Positions 62,570 to 64,000 of a stretch of 64,000 nt of DNA are shown piece after piece. The notes under the pieces are model-generated. The model was given only the letters and a program-made list of their open reading frames with translations. It made no database searches and was not told the origin of the DNA. Location of the stretch: positions 311,314 to 375,313 of the forward strand of contig NW_019775480.1 of assembly GCF_001039355.2 (NCBI RefSeq). The letters are read 5' to 3'. Both the position numbers and the translations under genes were made by a program. The first letter of the stretch is position 1, and every line of letters begins with the position of its first letter. Source of the stretch: Lingula anatina (lineage: Eukaryota > Brachiopoda > Lingulata > Lingulida > Lingulidae).

Positions 62570-63211
62570 AATAGAGTCTTTTCCACGGTCACGTGACTTC
62601 CGCTAAATTATCCGTGGGAACGCGAGATTTTGCGGGATTTGAAGTTTCAGGGGGAAAGTGTGGAGTGTACATGACGGACGCCATATCGAGGAGTGCTCAT
62701 TTCAATCTGAATTTTTAAAGTTTCGTAACACGTTAACACCTGATTTTTTTCGAAAACACATTCATGGGAGCAGTTGGAATAGAAATTTAGCAGAAGTACC
62801 TGATGACTTTTCAATGAAAGAACTAAAAACGTACCTCATCGACAGCAAAGATAGGACATTCGGTACTTTTGTAGTATACCCCCCCCCTCCNGAAAATGCG
62901 GCAAGTTATTGACTGCGGGTGTAAATTGAAGATTCTAACTTTGTGTTTCAATGGGCTGGATTAAACGTGATTAACACTAATAAAAAGTCCACAGGTAATT
63001 ACAAAAGCATTTTATTTCAACAGCTTTGACATAGATAAACAATAAAATGTAAAAAACTGTTTGAAAAGTGAAAGTTACAGAAAGTTACAGGGGGGGGGGG
63101 GTATACTACAAAAGTACCGAAGGGCCCTTCTACTTTTTCCCCCTGAGAAACAGTCCCGCACAAAATGGCGCGAACTGCGCATGCTCACGATTTCGTGGAA
63201 AAGACTCTATT
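62570..63211. mobile_element. 642-bp foldback element with nested inverted repeats
   Basis: Terminal 18-bp repeats (AATAGAGTCTTTTCCACG at 62570, inverted at 63194-63211) enclose a second perfect inverted repeat of about 29 bp (62859-62887 with 63093-63121; core CTTTTGTAGTATACC plus a C run). Between these, the arms also share TTTTG-CGGGA and CAGGGGGAAA blocks, so the right arm looks like a shortened, inverted copy of the left. The left arm holds an 84-codon open frame (62658-62912, no upstream ATG; internal ATG at 62814), with a weakly SAP-like F-S-M-K-E-L-K-T-Y-L segment. An undetermined base (N) at 62891 sits beside the C run. TA or AAT-type target duplication is possible but unresolved. 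Confidence 0.75.
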
Positions 63212-64000
63212 TGCAGTAAAATGTTACATCATATAAATGCCAAAAAGTCTTGCTGGAATTCTGTGTTCACAAGTAAATGCATGTTCAGGCTCAAGTTTAC
63301 CAGTGGATAGATTTATTTTTTAAAAAGTCATTTCAGTCAGATATGACTTGTAGAGGCATCATTTAAGTTAAAACTCTGTTAGCAATAATATAGTGCTGTG
63401 TTGCTATGACTATGTCTTGAAGCATAAAAATAAACTTTTATTCAAAATATTTATTCAAATTATTATATTATATATCATTATTATCATGTATTTTAATAAT
63501 ATTTAAATAATATCTTAAAACCTTGTAAGTCTGTGTTAATATTTTGTCTTTTAATTTTCAGTATCATTTGGAGGGTTGATTTAAAGTTTATAAACACTCT
63601 CACTAGACTGTATTTTTTAAAAAGTTTAGCAGCTCTTACCATGATGCAGAAGACTACATCAAGATTCTTCATGATGAATTTTCATCTTAAAATGAAGCAG
63701 TACATCACTTTTAAATGTGACTAGCAGGGAGGATGGTTAGTATAACTGATTTGTGTCCCTTAATTATGTATTGGTGATATAGATATCAATTATTGTTAGG
63801 TGAAAACACAATCCAAGCAGGGGGCAAGGTGCTTTTGTTCTTTGTTTTGGATGTTGCCTTTTAATCTCTATTGATCAAAATTGAAGTGCCAGTCTGAAGT
63901 GTATGCTGTTCAATATTTCCAATCCATAGCTTATTCACTAATTAATATGCAAACACTCTCATTGCTGTAGTTATAGGATATCTACATGTTTCTGCAAAAT
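63212..64000. other. Interval without a supported gene
   Basis: AT-rich sequence to the window end; no coding signal recognised. Confidence 0.6.

Overview
The window is animal nuclear DNA. It is AT-rich, with long non-coding stretches, GT-AG introns, AATAAA poly(A) signals, many microsatellites, and remnants of hAT-like and CR1/L2-like transposons. Together these suggest a non-vertebrate metazoan, plausibly marine. I cannot name the species from sequence alone. There are no bacterial-style operons and no CRISPR arrays, and I recognised no tRNA or rRNA gene.

Two protein-coding genes are well supported. (1) On the minus strand, 15530-19666 is an uninterrupted 1378-codon exon for a large C2H2 zinc-finger protein. 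Six of its fingers belong to one distinctive, widely spaced Cys-Asn-Lys-Tyr-Phe-Leu type, and seven are of ordinary, more divergent types. Its 5' leader appears to be split by a 2.7 kb intron, with a promoter-like region near 22.5 kb. (2) On the plus strand, 42454-56165 is a complete eight-coding-exon gene for a 363-residue orthologue of CAAP1 (caspase activity and apoptosis inhibitor 1). All splice phases agree, the two conserved CAAP1 blocks are present, and a poly(A) signal lies at 56856.

Layout: 1-2.5 kb holds two inverted copies of an unnamed repeat, a CRE/YY1/octamer-rich promoter-like island and an uncertain split coding fragment. 2.8-4.2 kb is a possible nested transposon with an hAT-like MITE inside. 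5.4-5.85 kb is another MITE. 6-14.9 kb is almost featureless apart from a perfect 64-bp palindrome near 14.0 kb. 14.9-22.6 kb is the zinc-finger gene. 22.6-42.4 kb is a 20 kb gene-free interval with a 24-bp minisatellite (30.1 kb) and a 134-bp triplication (32.9 kb). 42.4-56.9 kb is CAAP1, with a dead LINE in intron 6. 57-64 kb holds a 53-bp-arm hairpin and a 642-bp foldback element.

The two genes are head-to-head, about 20 kb apart, and CAAP1 has an untranslated first exon I could not place. They could therefore share or neighbour a promoter region, but nothing here shows that they work together. I found no convincing new molecular system. The most interesting points are the repeated isolated-finger architecture, a short upstream ORF whose stop codon is created by splicing, the TGACCT minisatellite, and the foldback element carrying promoter-like motifs.
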